Origin: an uncultured Rhodospirillales bacterium
GTDB taxonomy: Bacteria; Pseudomonadota; Alphaproteobacteria; Azospirillales; Azospirillaceae
DNA length: 64,000 bases
NCBI GenBank assembly: GCA_903927615.1
Contig: CAIYNU010000089.1
Coordinates: 1 to 64,000, forward strand
Direction: 5' to 3'
Position 1 is the stretch's first letter. Each line of letters starts with the position of its first letter. The notes beneath the pieces are model-generated. The model did not search any database and was not told the DNA's origin. It was given only the letters and a program-made list of their open reading frames with translations. A program made the translations under genes and the position numbers. Positions 8,665-17,884 of the stretch are shown here, in pieces.

Positions 8665-8988
8665 TCAGTGCTGGGCGAGCCAGTTGCCGATCAAGCCACC
8701 CCCCACCGTCCCGACGAACACCACCGCGCCCTTACCCAGATTCGCCAGAGCCGAGGAACTGATGACATTGACGCTCAACACACTCGCCACCACCGTGCCA
8801 CCGATGGCGGCCAAGCCGATGGCCAGCAGACGCCGGGAGTCGTCGAACACCGAAGGTCCCGCCGACGGCACCTCAGCCACCTTGGCCGGTTGTTGCGGTG
8901 CTGGCCTGACCGGCGGCGTTTGGGCATATCCCACAGCCGGCGCCAAGCCGAACAGAACGAGCAAAACCAAGAAAACCAGTCTGCGCAC
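8665..8988 (-). CDS. Small exported glycine-rich protein
   Basis: The product has 107 residues. It has a signal peptide ending GYAQ, a Pro-rich spacer, and then a long Gly/Ala/Val hydrophobic stretch (residues about 54-100) containing IGLAAIGGTVVASVLSV. It starts at GTG at 8988 behind GGAGGGGGAACC. I do not know the function. Its layout resembles three small proteins near 35-37 kb (signal peptide ending in AQ, low-complexity spacer, glycine-rich helix), although it lacks their exact SGG-x-L-x-x-PLL signature. Glycine-zipper helices often pack in membranes. Confidence 0.65.
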   Translation of the reverse strand: MRRLVFLVLLVLFGLAPAVGYAQTPPVRPAPQQPAKVAEVPSAGPSVFDDSRRLLAIGLAAIGGTVVASVLSVNVISSSALANLGKGAVVFVGTVGGGLIGNWLAQH

Positions 8989-9134
8989 GGTTCCCCCTCC
9001 GACCGGTCAGGCCGGTCCAAACCTGTTGCGGCGCCGAAAGGCCCATCATCCTTGGGCGCTGCCGATGCCGAAAAAAAGGGTATACGCCTTTGCCAACCCG
9101 CTCAAGAGGGCATTCGCATTGCGGCATCCGGGTT

Positions 9135-10181
9135 TCACGGCGACGGAAGTTGAAGCGGTAGATAGACCTTGAATACTGAACCCCGACCGAGTTTGCTGGT
9201 CACCGCCACCCGTCCACCATGCAGACGGACAACACTGCGGACAATGTAGAGGCCGACGCCGCTGCCACGGAAGCCCGCTGCGTTGCTGGCACGGAAGTAC
9301 GGCTCAAAGAGCTTGCCTTGGTCATCAGCAGGAATCCCGATCCCCCAGTCCTGGACGGCAACCACCGCGAAACCACCTTCACTGCTGCCGGTGACCGCTA
9401 CCGTTGACCCCTTCTCCGAATATTTTACAGCATTCGCGATGATGTTATCGAACACATAAGTCAGCAGATTGCGATCGCCGCGGATCACCACCGGCAGTCC
9501 GGACAGTTCGCTTTCAATGAGGTAACTTGGCGCGGTCTGCGCCCGCTGCCGGCACAAATCGCGGATCAGCGCACGAAGATCAACCGACTCGACGTGGAGC
9601 GCGATCTTGTTTTCCTGCGCCCGGGACGAGTACAGGACCGCCTCGATGAGCGCCACCATTCTGGTTACAGATTCCCGAACAACGCCCGCGCGCCGCGCGA
9701 TTTCCTCAGGGGTAATCTGATTTTTATTTTCAATCAGTTGGTTGGCTTCAGCTTCAATCACAGCCAAAGGCATGCGGAATTCGTGCGAAATCATCGACAC
9801 GAAGGCTCGCTGTGTTGCCGATGCGTTTTTCTCTGAAACCAGCGCATCGGCCAATGTCTGAGCCAGCGTAACCCGGACCGAGACCATGATCCCGGTAATA
9901 ACGACAGTGGCTACCGAAAGAAACCGGTTGGCGGTAAACACCAACAGATCATCACGTACCGGCGGTGGAATGAAACAACCTGCAACGATCAGAACCACGG
10001 CGATGCCGACGATCGTCGCCTGCAAGACCCGGTCCTTGACGAAGAACCCCATCAAGGTCGGTAGCGTATAAAGAAAGCCGATCGAAACATCGTCCTCGAC
10101 GATAAACACGTCAAGAAAGAAGATCGCGAGTTCAACCGTTACAATTAAAAAAAACCAGCGTAGGCCGATCCCGGCTTTCAT
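9135..10181 (-). CDS. Membrane sensor histidine kinase
   Basis: This 348-residue kinase has about four N-terminal transmembrane helices (residues 7-105) with the pattern GFLYTLP after helix 1, typical of small MASE-like sensor domains. It then has a dimerisation/phosphoacceptor domain with SHEFRMPLA (H133), the N box DNIIANAVKYS, and G boxes DWGIGIP and GSGVGLYIV. It phosphorylates a response regulator, but none is encoded in the neighbourhood, so the partner must lie elsewhere. The ATG at 10181 is preferred because the protein then begins as related sensors do; a frame open to 10355 would add 58 residues. Confidence 0.85.
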   Translation of the reverse strand: MKAGIGLRWFFLIVTVELAIFFLDVFIVEDDVSIGFLYTLPTLMGFFVKDRVLQATIVGIAVVLIVAGCFIPPPVRDDLLVFTANRFLSVATVVITGIMVSVRVTLAQTLADALVSEKNASATQRAFVSMISHEFRMPLAVIEAEANQLIENKNQITPEEIARRAGVVRESVTRMVALIEAVLYSSRAQENKIALHVESVDLRALIRDLCRQRAQTAPSYLIESELSGLPVVIRGDRNLLTYVFDNIIANAVKYSEKGSTVAVTGSSEGGFAVVAVQDWGIGIPADDQGKLFEPYFRASNAAGFRGSGVGLYIVRSVVRLHGGRVAVTSKLGRGSVFKVYLPLQLPSP

Positions 10182-10495
10182 CACTTCCCGGCCCCTTGCA
10201 CCACCTTCGCTTGTGCTGATCGCTTTTCTCCACCTCAGGGATACCGCTACCGAACGGGCCACCCCGTGCAGCCCCCCGATCATGACGGCAAAGAACCATA
10301 ACATTGGAGTCACTATAAACGAGCAATTCTTTGCCGTCGAGTCCGCGTGCCGCAATTTTGCCAGGATTTCTTGCCAGGGTCGATTGCCTGACCAACGCGA
10401 TGATCCCTGGACAGGGACAGCCTACGTCGTGTCGCCGAAGACGTCTTTTGCTCGAATTTTTGCTCCCTGTAACCCGGAAAGGGACTTTGAGGACG
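10182..10495. other. Divergent intergenic region
   Basis: This region lies between the minus-strand histidine kinase and the plus-strand repeat protein, and must hold promoters for both. Frames from both genes extend into it without good start signals. No clear operator or hairpin is visible. Confidence 0.4.
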
Positions 10496-10897
10496 ATGTT
10501 AACGATCTTTGCAACACATAATGGTTTCGTCATCAACAACGCTGTCGTCGATACCCAAACCGCGGCGGCGACGGCGACGGCCATGGCTCGCTCTCAGGAA
10601 CACGCCGTCGCGCCGTCAACTGCGGACGCCGACGGCCCCCACGACAGCGGCCTCGGCGGCGAAATCGGCGAGTTGGCCGCAGCCATCAACGCCGTCGGCT
10701 GGAACCACAACCAAGTGCCTCCCGACGAGCGCCTGCCGCCTGAAGAGCGCCTGTTCGAGCCGCCACATCCCGCAACCGCCGAACTCACTGGCCTCGGCGG
10801 CGAGATCGGCGAATTGGCGGCTGCCATCAACGCCGTCGGCTGGAACCATTTTCAAGTACCGGCCGAGGAAAGAGTGCCGCCTCAGGAACGGTTGTAA
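10496..10897 (+). CDS. Tandem-repeat protein of unknown function
   Basis: The product has 133 residues. After about 50 residues of Ala/Thr-rich sequence come two copies of a 47-residue unit beginning GLGGEIGELAAAINAVGWNH and ending in a charged Pro/Glu/Arg tail (PPDERLPPEERL in copy 1; AEERVPPQERL in copy 2). The DNA period is exactly 141 bases, with copies starting at 10649 and 10790, and the second copy ends at the stop. No family is recognised. The start at 10496 is a choice among several; GAGG sits 3 bases before it. Near identity of the first 20 residues of each unit, with different wobble bases (GAA/GAG, GCC/GCG), argues for selection on the protein. Confidence 0.6.
   Translation: MLTIFATHNGFVINNAVVDTQTAAATATAMARSQEHAVAPSTADADGPHDSGLGGEIGELAAAINAVGWNHNQVPPDERLPPEERLFEPPHPATAELTGLGGEIGELAAAINAVGWNHFQVPAEERVPPQERL
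10649..10897 (+). repeat. 141-base coding tandem repeat
   Basis: Copy 1 is 10649-10789 and copy 2 begins at 10790 and is cut by the stop codon at 10897. The first 60 bases of each copy are nearly identical; the tails diverge. Confidence 0.75.
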
Positions 10898-11304
10898 GCC
10901 CGAATCCGAGCCGATGCCGCAACCAAAAACGCCCGCTCTTCAACGAGGGGATTTCGGCGGCGGCATCCCTTCCAAGGCCCCCCGACAGGCCGCCCCCCTT
11001 CCCGGGCTCCGCCGATCTAGGGATGCGCCGAGTATAAGACGGTTAGTTCCGAAATTTATTCTTGACAACATGCCGCTCTAACCCGCTCCTGCGTCCACTC
11101 ATCGTCGCCGATTATTCAAAATACGGTGCTCACCACGGTACTTATGGCGTTTTTTGGCCTCGTATTGCAGCGTGCTGCCGATAACGAACACACACTCCAT
11201 TTTTCTTATCCCCGTTTGGCCGAACGCCTTGACAGCAAGGGCGTTCCTAAGCTTTTTTGCTGGCGACTTCGTTTTTTGGCCGACCCACCAGAGGGTGACC
11301 GAGC
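10898..11304. other. Intergenic region without a supported gene
   Basis: The sequence becomes AT-richer after about 11040. A plus-strand open frame here has no ribosome binding site and no recognisable product. I see no clear terminator. Confidence 0.45.
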
Positions 11305-11511
11305 GTGGATGCAACGACCAGGCGCATGATCGAGGATGCCTATCACGAGGCCATTGGCGAGGCGCTCGGACGGGGCGTCACCCTGCTAAACGCCCACAAG
11401 GAAGCGGTGACCGCTGCCGGCATGCTTCTCTCTGCCATCTCCGGCCTCGAGGATGAAAAAGCAAAGGCCGCGGTTGTGGCCCTGAACCTGCGCCCTCAGG
11501 CCGGCGACTGA
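11305..11511 (+). CDS. Small hypothetical helical protein
   Basis: The product has 68 residues and is predicted to be largely helical (MIEDAYHEAIGEALGRG, then EAVTAAGMLLSAISGLEDE). A GTG two bases before this ATG is in another frame, and AGAGGGTGACC lies upstream. No family is recognised. The amino-acid composition is normal for a real protein, and the frame ends just before the convergent FGE-domain gene. Confidence 0.5.
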   Translation: MDATTRRMIEDAYHEAIGEALGRGVTLLNAHKEAVTAAGMLLSAISGLEDEKAKAAVVALNLRPQAGD

Positions 11512-11548
11512 TCCCCGGGGATCGGGCAACGTACCTTGCGGTGGCATG

Positions 11549-12529
11549 TCAGGGCGGCGATTCGAGAATGACCGGCCGGGCAATGCGGAAGCCCAGGTCG
11601 TCGCCGCGGTAGCCGGACGAACTCCCGCCGCGATAGGCCGAACGCAGGTGACTGGGGTTACTGAACCACGAACCGCCGCGCATCATCCGATAACCGCATC
11701 GCCCGGATGTCCAGGCGCTGCCGTCGGTAGGAGCGCCGTCATAACCCGCGTGATAGCAGTCTTCAACCCACTGCCAGACATTGCCCAGCATATCAAACAA
11801 GCCAAACCGGTTCGGGAGAAAACTGCCCACCGGTGCCGTTTTTTTGCCATCCCAGGCACTGCCGCAACCGTTACAGTTGGCGATTTTGTGGCCTGCCTGA
11901 TTGCCCCAATAGCGGGCCTTCCCGCTGCCGGCTCTTGCCGCGTATTCCCATTCCGCCTCGCTGAGCAGACGGTAGGGCTGACCGGTCCGCTGGCTTAACC
12001 ACGCAACATAGCTGTGCGCGTCCTCCCACGAAACATTGATCACCGGCCGGCGCCCACGGCCCCAGCCCTTATCGGCCGGGCGATGGGCCTCACACCCCCC
12101 AGACGCAACACAGGCATCCCATTCCCCAAATGTCACCGCAAAGCGGCCGACCGCCAACGGAGCCGCAATGGACACCTCGTGCTGGGGGCCTTCATTGCCG
12201 TGGCGCGTTTCCTCAAACGCAGGGGACCCCATTTGGAAGGTTCCCGGTGCAATCACCACCATCTCCGGGCAGGTGACGGTTCCGGACGGGTCGGTATCGG
12301 CACAGTCGCGAAACACGCTGCCCGGTTGCAGCGGCCCCGGTTCACCGGCCGCCTCGCCCTCCACCTCGAGCTGGCCGCCGGCCACCGCGGAAACCAACCA
12401 TGCCGGTTCCCGCTGCCACAGCAGTGCCGCCCCGCCGAGCATCACCGCCACTCCCAGACCAACCAGGGCTCCAACCCGGACTCGGGCGTTCAACACGGTG
12501 GTGGTCTCGTGGTCGCCTTCCAGCGACAT
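11549..12529 (-). CDS. Membrane-anchored FGE/SUMF1-domain protein
   Basis: The product has 326 residues. An N-terminal anchor helix (residues about 18-38, [19 protein letters not shown]) is followed by a spacer and a formylglycine-generating-enzyme-like domain (about 90-320). Its blocks are [82 protein letters not shown] and [20 protein letters not shown]. Many bacterial members are not sulfatase activators but binding or oxidase-like accessory proteins. The start at 12529 has GGGAGG 10 bases upstream; a longer frame to 12805 lacks such a site. The catalytic domain should face the periplasm, like those of the SGNH proteins encoded upstream on the same strand. Confidence 0.85.
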   Translation of the reverse strand: MSLEGDHETTTVLNARVRVGALVGLGVAVMLGGAALLWQREPAWLVSAVAGGQLEVEGEAAGEPGPLQPGSVFRDCADTDPSGTVTCPEMVVIAPGTFQMGSPAFEETRHGNEGPQHEVSIAAPLAVGRFAVTFGEWDACVASGGCEAHRPADKGWGRGRRPVINVSWEDAHSYVAWLSQRTGQPYRLLSEAEWEYAARAGSGKARYWGNQAGHKIANCNGCGSAWDGKKTAPVGSFLPNRFGLFDMLGNVWQWVEDCYHAGYDGAPTDGSAWTSGRCGYRMMRGGSWFSNPSHLRSAYRGGSSSGYRGDDLGFRIARPVILESPP

Positions 12530-12666
12530 GGCTTTCAGACCTCCCCAAGGGTACCTGACGCTGACACCCGCGGATGTTCTCCGTCCGGACATCCCGCGCC
12601 CTGGGACGCACCACCACCGTCGCTGCGGCATCCCCGGCGACTGGCCCTGATCATCGCCCGTTGGTG

Positions 12667-13506
12667 TCAGGGCGTCAAGTCCTGTGCCTCGGGCAACAAC
12701 GCACCGGTGAGAACACGAGCCAGGCAATCGTAACTGGCATCCGTCATGTGCAGCGCGTCGTGCGACAGCATGTTGGAAAAGCGGAACCGACCGCCAATGA
12801 TCCAATGCTCCATAATATCGAAGCGATGAAACAGCGCCACCCGCTGTGCTTGCGCCACCTCGGCCAGCCGCGCCTCCATGACTGTAACCTGGGGATGCAC
12901 CAGCAGGCTGGGGGCAAATTGCATGTCCATCAGCACCACCTCGATTCCGGCGGCGCGCAAACGCTGGACACCACTCGTCACCGCCCCAAGATAAGCCTCG
13001 AGATCTTCGCCCCGAAGGATATCGTTGCTGCCAACCTGCCAGATCACCAAATGCGGCCGATACGCCAGCACGTCGCGGTCGAACCGGGCCAGCGTCTGGT
13101 CAACGGTTTCGCCCCCGACGCCCTTATTGATCACATCAATGGCGCAGGTCGGGCAATGCTGGCGCAGTCGCAACTGAAGCCGGGCCGGATAGCTGCCGGA
13201 CGGCGAACTCGCACCGATACCTTCGGTGGAAGACGATCCGATGGCTACGACCACGACCGGCGCACCTTGGGCCAGGCGGGCAACGGTATGCAACGGAGCC
13301 GGGCGCAACTGTTCCAACGCCGCGGGCGCCGCGCAACGCCCCTGCGCTTTGGTATGGGCGGCGCTGGCAGGGGCGCCGCCGCCGGCAACCAAGGCCAGGA
13401 AAGCCGCCGACACCACGAGAAGCGCGGCGACAGGCAATTGTGGCCGTAACTCTTCAAGGCTCCGGAGGCGAGATGACGTCCGCAACACGGCGGGCGATAC
13501 ATTCAT
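12667..13506 (-). CDS. SGNH/GDSL hydrolase
   Basis: The product has 279 residues with an N-terminal hydrophobic segment ([19 protein letters not shown]) that exports or anchors it. All four SGNH blocks are visible: block [11 protein letters not shown] (nucleophile Ser), block [10 protein letters not shown] (Gly), block [11 protein letters not shown] (Asn) and block V DALHMT (Asp-x-x-His). Such enzymes are esterases or acyltransferases; next to an OpgC-type acyltransferase a role in acylating or deacylating a glycan is likely. The ATG at 13506 is inside the 3' end of the upstream SGNH gene (53-base overlap) and has only a weak ribosome binding site, so translation is probably coupled. Confidence 0.85.
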   Translation of the reverse strand: MNVSPAVLRTSSRLRSLEELRPQLPVAALLVVSAAFLALVAGGGAPASAAHTKAQGRCAAPAALEQLRPAPLHTVARLAQGAPVVVVAIGSSSTEGIGASSPSGSYPARLQLRLRQHCPTCAIDVINKGVGGETVDQTLARFDRDVLAYRPHLVIWQVGSNDILRGEDLEAYLGAVTSGVQRLRAAGIEVVLMDMQFAPSLLVHPQVTVMEARLAEVAQAQRVALFHRFDIMEHWIIGGRFRFSNMLSHDALHMTDASYDCLARVLTGALLPEAQDLTP

Positions 13507-14218
13507 AAATCTGCGCCACCAGTTCCTGTCGCCCTGCCGTCGGTCCGTCAAAATCGAAGACACCGCTTTCGCTCCAGTATTTCATCATGGCGTAGCGCCT
13601 AAATAACCGGGTATCACCAACCTCGGCGACGCCCAGCATCGTTTCCATGTAACGTTCGAAATTAATGACCTCGGCCGAACCTCTTGAGTATTGCATATCC
13701 ATCAACAACACGTCAATCCCCGCCGCCTTCAGCAGGCCCAGCCCGTCTTTCAGAGCCTGAGCGAAATCGTCCAGCGTGACCCCGAACACGGCGTCGTTGG
13801 TGCCGGTCTCCCAGATCACCAACTGGGGCTTGAGCGGCAGCACGTCGTCCGACAACCGACGAAGCATCTTGATCGCCGTCTCACGAGCCACCCCCAGATT
13901 GATGACCCGAATGTTGCTGGCCCCGTAACGGCGGGACAGTTCGACCTCAAGCCGGGCCGGATAGGATTGCGCCATCGGCCCAACGCCTAGAGTCGACGCG
14001 CCACCGATGGCGACGATCACCATAGGCTGCTTTTGCCGCAATCGGTCGGCGAGAGTCGGGAATGCCGACTCCGTCGCCACCAGATCAGGCGGTGGGGCGC
14101 AACGATCGGCAACCGATGGCACCGGGTCGGCGGCGACCGGCGACCCCACCTCAATCAGAAACAGGATGCCCGTCACCATCGCCGTTGCCACACGCCCAAC
14201 CCGCAACCAGAGCCTCAT
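13454..14218 (-). CDS. SGNH-like protein with incomplete catalytic set
   Basis: The product has 254 residues with a signal peptide ending near residue 30 (PVAADP). It is a paralogue of the next gene: VAIGGASTLG aligns with [20 protein letters not shown] with QVGSNDI, and VLLMDMQYS with VLMDMQFA. The C-terminal Asp-x-x-His of SGNH enzymes is missing: where the neighbour has DALHMT this protein has FDGPTAGRQ before the shared helix YECIARR. It may therefore be a binding or structural partner rather than an active esterase. GAGGAG precedes the ATG. It follows the OpgC-like gene by 6 bases, which supports an operon. Confidence 0.8.
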   Translation of the reverse strand: MRLWLRVGRVATAMVTGILFLIEVGSPVAADPVPSVADRCAPPPDLVATESAFPTLADRLRQKQPMVIVAIGGASTLGVGPMAQSYPARLEVELSRRYGASNIRVINLGVARETAIKMLRRLSDDVLPLKPQLVIWETGTNDAVFGVTLDDFAQALKDGLGLLKAAGIDVLLMDMQYSRGSAEVINFERYMETMLGVAEVGDTRLFRRYAMMKYWSESGVFDFDGPTAGRQELVAQIYECIARRVADVISPPEP

Positions 14219-14224
14219 GGATGA

Positions 14225-15385
14225 TCACTCCTCGTCAACGGCTCTCTTCGCGCCGGCTTTCGTCGCTGGCGACCGCCGTTCAACCCGCCGGAACCAGTGT
14301 ATAAAATACGCGGTTGCGACCATAGCAGATATTCCGCAGCCATTGACCACCGCTTGCATGACCAAACCACTCCCGAATTCTACCAGGACAAAGTGGCCGG
14401 TGACCGAAAGCAAAATGCCGAGGCAGAAAATATTCAGTGAAAGCTGCCCGCACGCGATCATGGCTCGAGCCGGCCGCGTCGCCAGAAATTGCGCCTGCGG
14501 AAGCACCATCCATTCAACCACCAGCGCCAGCGCCATGAAATTGATCAACCGCAACGGTGCCAGGTTGGTCTTGCTGATCGGCTCCAACCACCCGATCAGC
14601 AACGCCGGGATGTCGTCGAAATGCCAGTGCAGAGTCCAACTCAGCTTGATCACCGCTGAAATCAAGACCACGGCAACGGCGACCATAAACAACCGGCGGT
14701 CGTGGGGAAACAGCCGACGCTCGATCAACCGACCCAACCCCAACGCCACGCCCAGGCAAAACAGAAACTGCCAGGCAAAAGGGTTGAAATACCAAGTCCG
14801 ATCTTCGGGATAGGCGGACAGGTTTGGCCAGCCCCAAATTTGAACCACCAGATAGACCACCGCCGATGGTACCAACAGGGCCAATGGATAGCGTAGAGCC
14901 AAAGGCATCAAGACCAATTGCAGAGCCAACAACACGATATAAAGCGGTAAAATATCAAGATAGGCTGGCTGAAATTGCAAAAGCAAGGCTTTGACAATCA
15001 CCACATGGGTTGAGGTCAGAAAGTCACCGACCTCAAGCTCTTCGCTATACATCGGGTTGTGAAAAACCTCGATGGTGTATGATACCGCGGCCGTATAAAT
15101 CATAAAAACAAAGATATGTGCAGTGTAAAGCGTCCAAATCCGGCGCAACAGTAGCGCCTCACCATGAATAAAATCAGAACGATGAAATGCCCGGCCGTAA
15201 TATAGGCCAGCCGAATATCCGGATAAAAAAATAAAGACTTCAGCCGCGTCGCAAAACCCAACGGTATGAAGTGTAAAGTCACCCAATACATCGTCTGGAA
15301 TATGGTCGATAAAGATGAACACCAGGGCCAGGCCCCGGAAAAAATCGACGCGAGCATCGCGCGATATTACCACCGTTTGAGGCAT
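14225..15385 (-). CDS. OpgC-domain membrane protein (putative acyltransferase)
   Basis: The product has 386 residues and about ten transmembrane helices. The N-terminal signature RDARVDFFRGLALVFIFIDH, followed by FCDAAEVFIFLSGYSAG, is that of the OpgC / acyltransferase-3-like family, in which an R-x-x-H-type motif on the first helix is essential. OpgC adds succinyl groups to periplasmic glucans in E. coli; relatives O-acylate other polysaccharides. Here two SGNH proteins and an FGE-domain protein follow on the same strand, so a membrane acyl donor plus periplasmic transferase system is plausible. The donor and acceptor are not readable. No strong ribosome binding site is visible. Confidence 0.85.
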   Translation of the reverse strand: MPQTVVISRDARVDFFRGLALVFIFIDHIPDDVLGDFTLHTVGFCDAAEVFIFLSGYSAGLYYGRAFHRSDFIHGEALLLRRIWTLYTAHIFVFMIYTAAVSYTIEVFHNPMYSEELEVGDFLTSTHVVIVKALLLQFQPAYLDILPLYIVLLALQLVLMPLALRYPLALLVPSAVVYLVVQIWGWPNLSAYPEDRTWYFNPFAWQFLFCLGVALGLGRLIERRLFPHDRRLFMVAVAVVLISAVIKLSWTLHWHFDDIPALLIGWLEPISKTNLAPLRLINFMALALVVEWMVLPQAQFLATRPARAMIACGQLSLNIFCLGILLSVTGHFVLVEFGSGLVMQAVVNGCGISAMVATAYFIHWFRRVERRSPATKAGAKRAVDEE

Positions 15386-15418
15386 AGTCTGACACCCACT
15401 ACCACCGAATCCGCGACG

Positions 15419-17884
15419 TTATCCGCGCCGGTCACCCCATGCAAGCAGCTTGCCAAAAACACTTTCCGAAGGCAACCCGCTCAGCATGCGCCGCTCCAGC
15501 CATCCGAAAACGGCCGCCAACGCCAGGCCCAAGGCCAGCGCCAGCCAGCACCCCCACGGCAGCCGGTAGCGGGCTTCGACGGGCGCCGCCAGGTCGGCGG
15601 TGACGACCACCGCCCGGCCGGCCCGGTCGGACTGGGCGGCGAGGACCACACCGTCCTGAGTCAGCCTGAAGAAGGGATTGAAGGCCAGCGGCAACGTCAC
15701 CGGGACGGCTTCAGCCAGGTGGCCGTCAGGACGGGGCCAAGCCCGGGCATCGACCTGGAAGCGACGATCATAGGCGCCGATGACCGTCCGTTGAACCGCT
15801 GCCGGCGGAATCACCGTCGGCGCGATCGGCTTTCCGGTAGCCGAAACCGCCTCCACCTCAAGGCGATCCAGACGAACGCTCAGCCGCCGCTGATCATTGG
15901 ACATGGGGTCCACAGCGGCCGGACTCTCAAACCGGGACGGCACCAGCACCATGTCGGCCGGCGCGTCGGGCAGCGGGATCACCACGTCGAAGGCCCCCGG
16001 CCCCACCGACACCCGGGCGGTCAACGGCCGTTCCGGCGCCGCGGGCGCCGCCAGCCACAACGCGGTCGGCCCGTCGGTCAACCGCGTACGACCCGACAGA
16101 TGAAGCACCCCCGGAACCGGAGTCTGCGGACGGTGCCAGACCCGGCCCGGACTGCCCTCCACCGCCGTCAGGCGAAAGCCCTGGCGCACACCGCCGTCCG
16201 CCGCGATCCTGGACAACGGCGGATCGGTCACCAGCCGGAATGGCCCCTCGCCGGGCGGCAGGTCGAACGTCACCGAAACCCGGCCGGGGGCGAGCGGCAC
16301 CACCCTGGTCAACGGCCATTCCGGCCGGTCGGCCGCCGCCAGCCACAACCGGGTGCCGAAGCCGGGACCACTGAACCAGCCCTCGATTCGCAACAGCGAC
16401 GGTTGGCCGTCGACCCGGCGCACCGTCCAACGATTGTCGCGCCGCAACCACCCCTCCTGGTCGGCCAACGCCAGGTCATCATCCTTGCCGGCTGCCCCGC
16501 CGCCCCGGTCGTCCCGGGACGGCGGACGCGGATACAGCGGCGAGGCATACTGAACCAGCCAGCCGTCGGGCGTGGTCAGCCCGCCCCGGTCGCGCATCAG
16601 ATAGTCGATGGAAGCATAGGTTGCGGCCGGAACCGCCAGCGGCGTCTGGTAGGTCGGGCGCAGCAAAACCGGCGCGCTCTGGGCCACCGTTACCGCCAGC
16701 AGCCCGACGCACAGGACCGGCCGTAGCTGCGGCAGGACCAACGGCAGGGCCAGCGCCGTGAACAGCGCCGAAAACGCCAGCAGCCGATAGGGCATCTGCA
16801 ACGCCCAGGCCTTTTGCGGCAGAAACTGAAAGACATCCACCGGGCTGTAGGCCAGGAACAGGAACACCGCGCCCGAGGCCAACACCACCCGGGCCCACCG
16901 CGCCCGCTCGACCGTCTCCAACCGGGACAACAACACGGTCAGCGCCAGTATCATCGGCACGGTCAACCAGCCTGGGGTATGGAACACGTAGGGCGCCTCG
17001 GGGGAGGTCCAGCCCCGGTCGGCCATACTCAGGGGCGGGCCGTACAAGCCGCTGGCCGAGGTCAGAATGGCCGCATGAAACGGCGAATATTTGAGAAAGT
17101 GACCGGACAGCAGGTCATCGCTGAACAGGGCCGGATACCACTGAAAAGCCGACAGCAGCAGACCGGTGGCACCGCCGGCCACCGCGGCCGCCCAACCCCG
17201 GCCGGAACAGCTCACCAGCGCCATCAGCCCCAAGCCGACCGCACCATAAAGAAGAAAGATCGGATGGGTGAGCGCCAGACCGAACACGGTACCGGCGATG
17301 ATCAAGGCCCCGGCCGCCACCGAGCGCGACACCGCCATCACCAACCCCAACACCAGAAACGGAAGTTCGCAATGGGCGAGGCTTTCGGCCACGTCGATCC
17401 GCCCGTACAGATTCGAGATCAGATACGGGGTCAACCCATACACCGCGGCCGCCAGCAACGCCACCGGCCGACCGCCCCCAAGCAACCGGCCTGTGGCGTA
17501 AACCCCATACAGCCCCAGCACCCGGGCGACCAACACCCCGATCATCAACGCCGGAAACGCCGGCAAACCAACCAGCACACCCGGCAGCCCGATCAGGCCG
17601 GTGGCCAAACCATAATACTGAAACACCGGGATGTCCGGCACATGATCGGAGGCGCTCAGCAGGCGCGGCAGCCATTGCCCGGACCGCAAAGCATCAACAA
17701 CCCCATCCACCATCGCGGTATGCATGGCCAGGTCGTTGGCCGGAGTCTCCGGCAACACCCAGAGCCCCAAAAACTGCGCGGTCATGGCCAAAGCCACCAT
17801 CCCCAACCCGAGAACCACCGCCGATCGCACCACCAGCGTCCGTACCGAGAACTCTTCCGGCATCGCCCCCTCATTGCCAGGCAT
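15419..17884 (-). CDS. Large polytopic membrane protein (PTPS-related / glycosyltransferase-like)
   Basis: The product has 821 residues. About ten to eleven transmembrane helices fill residues 15-430. A periplasmic, strand-rich region covers about 440-780 and one last helix lies near 785-805. The early loop LPETPANDLAMHTAMVDGVVDALRSGQW followed by PVFQYYG matches the 6-pyruvoyl-tetrahydropterin-synthase-related membrane domain, a group related to GT-C glycosyltransferases, with an Asp in the first loop as expected for them. The large beta-rich domain may bind a polysaccharide. AAAGGAA lies about 9 bases before the ATG; an alternative ATG lies 7 codons in. It sits 33 bases upstream of the OpgC-like gene on the same strand, so it is probably the first gene of that operon. 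Confidence 0.65.
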   Translation of the reverse strand: MPGNEGAMPEEFSVRTLVVRSAVVLGLGMVALAMTAQFLGLWVLPETPANDLAMHTAMVDGVVDALRSGQWLPRLLSASDHVPDIPVFQYYGLATGLIGLPGVLVGLPAFPALMIGVLVARVLGLYGVYATGRLLGGGRPVALLAAAVYGLTPYLISNLYGRIDVAESLAHCELPFLVLGLVMAVSRSVAAGALIIAGTVFGLALTHPIFLLYGAVGLGLMALVSCSGRGWAAAVAGGATGLLLSAFQWYPALFSDDLLSGHFLKYSPFHAAILTSASGLYGPPLSMADRGWTSPEAPYVFHTPGWLTVPMILALTVLLSRLETVERARWARVVLASGAVFLFLAYSPVDVFQFLPQKAWALQMPYRLLAFSALFTALALPLVLPQLRPVLCVGLLAVTVAQSAPVLLRPTYQTPLAVPAATYASIDYLMRDRGGLTTPDGWLVQYASPLYPRPPSRDDRGGGAAGKDDDLALADQEGWLRRDNRWTVRRVDGQPSLLRIEGWFSGPGFGTRLWLAAADRPEWPLTRVVPLAPGRVSVTFDLPPGEGPFRLVTDPPLSRIAADGGVRQGFRLTAVEGSPGRVWHRPQTPVPGVLHLSGRTRLTDGPTALWLAAPAAPERPLTARVSVGPGAFDVVIPLPDAPADMVLVPSRFESPAAVDPMSNDQRRLSVRLDRLEVEAVSATGKPIAPTVIPPAAVQRTVIGAYDRRFQVDARAWPRPDGHLAEAVPVTLPLAFNPFFRLTQDGVVLAAQSDRAGRAVVVTADLAAPVEARYRLPWGCWLALALGLALAAVFGWLERRMLSGLPSESVFGKLLAWGDRRG

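Noticed and set aside
10649-10897. CRISPR array from the 141-base repeats
   Set aside because: There are only two copies, they are coding and much longer than CRISPR repeats, and no spacers separate them.
13455-13457. A TTG start for the second SGNH gene, coupled to the upstream stop
   Set aside because: The TTG with a good upstream GGAG is in the wrong frame for the SGNH protein.
15266-16726. A 486-codon plus-strand frame opposite the large membrane protein
   Set aside because: Antisense frame in GC-rich DNA with many Arg, Gln and Pro and no ribosome binding site.
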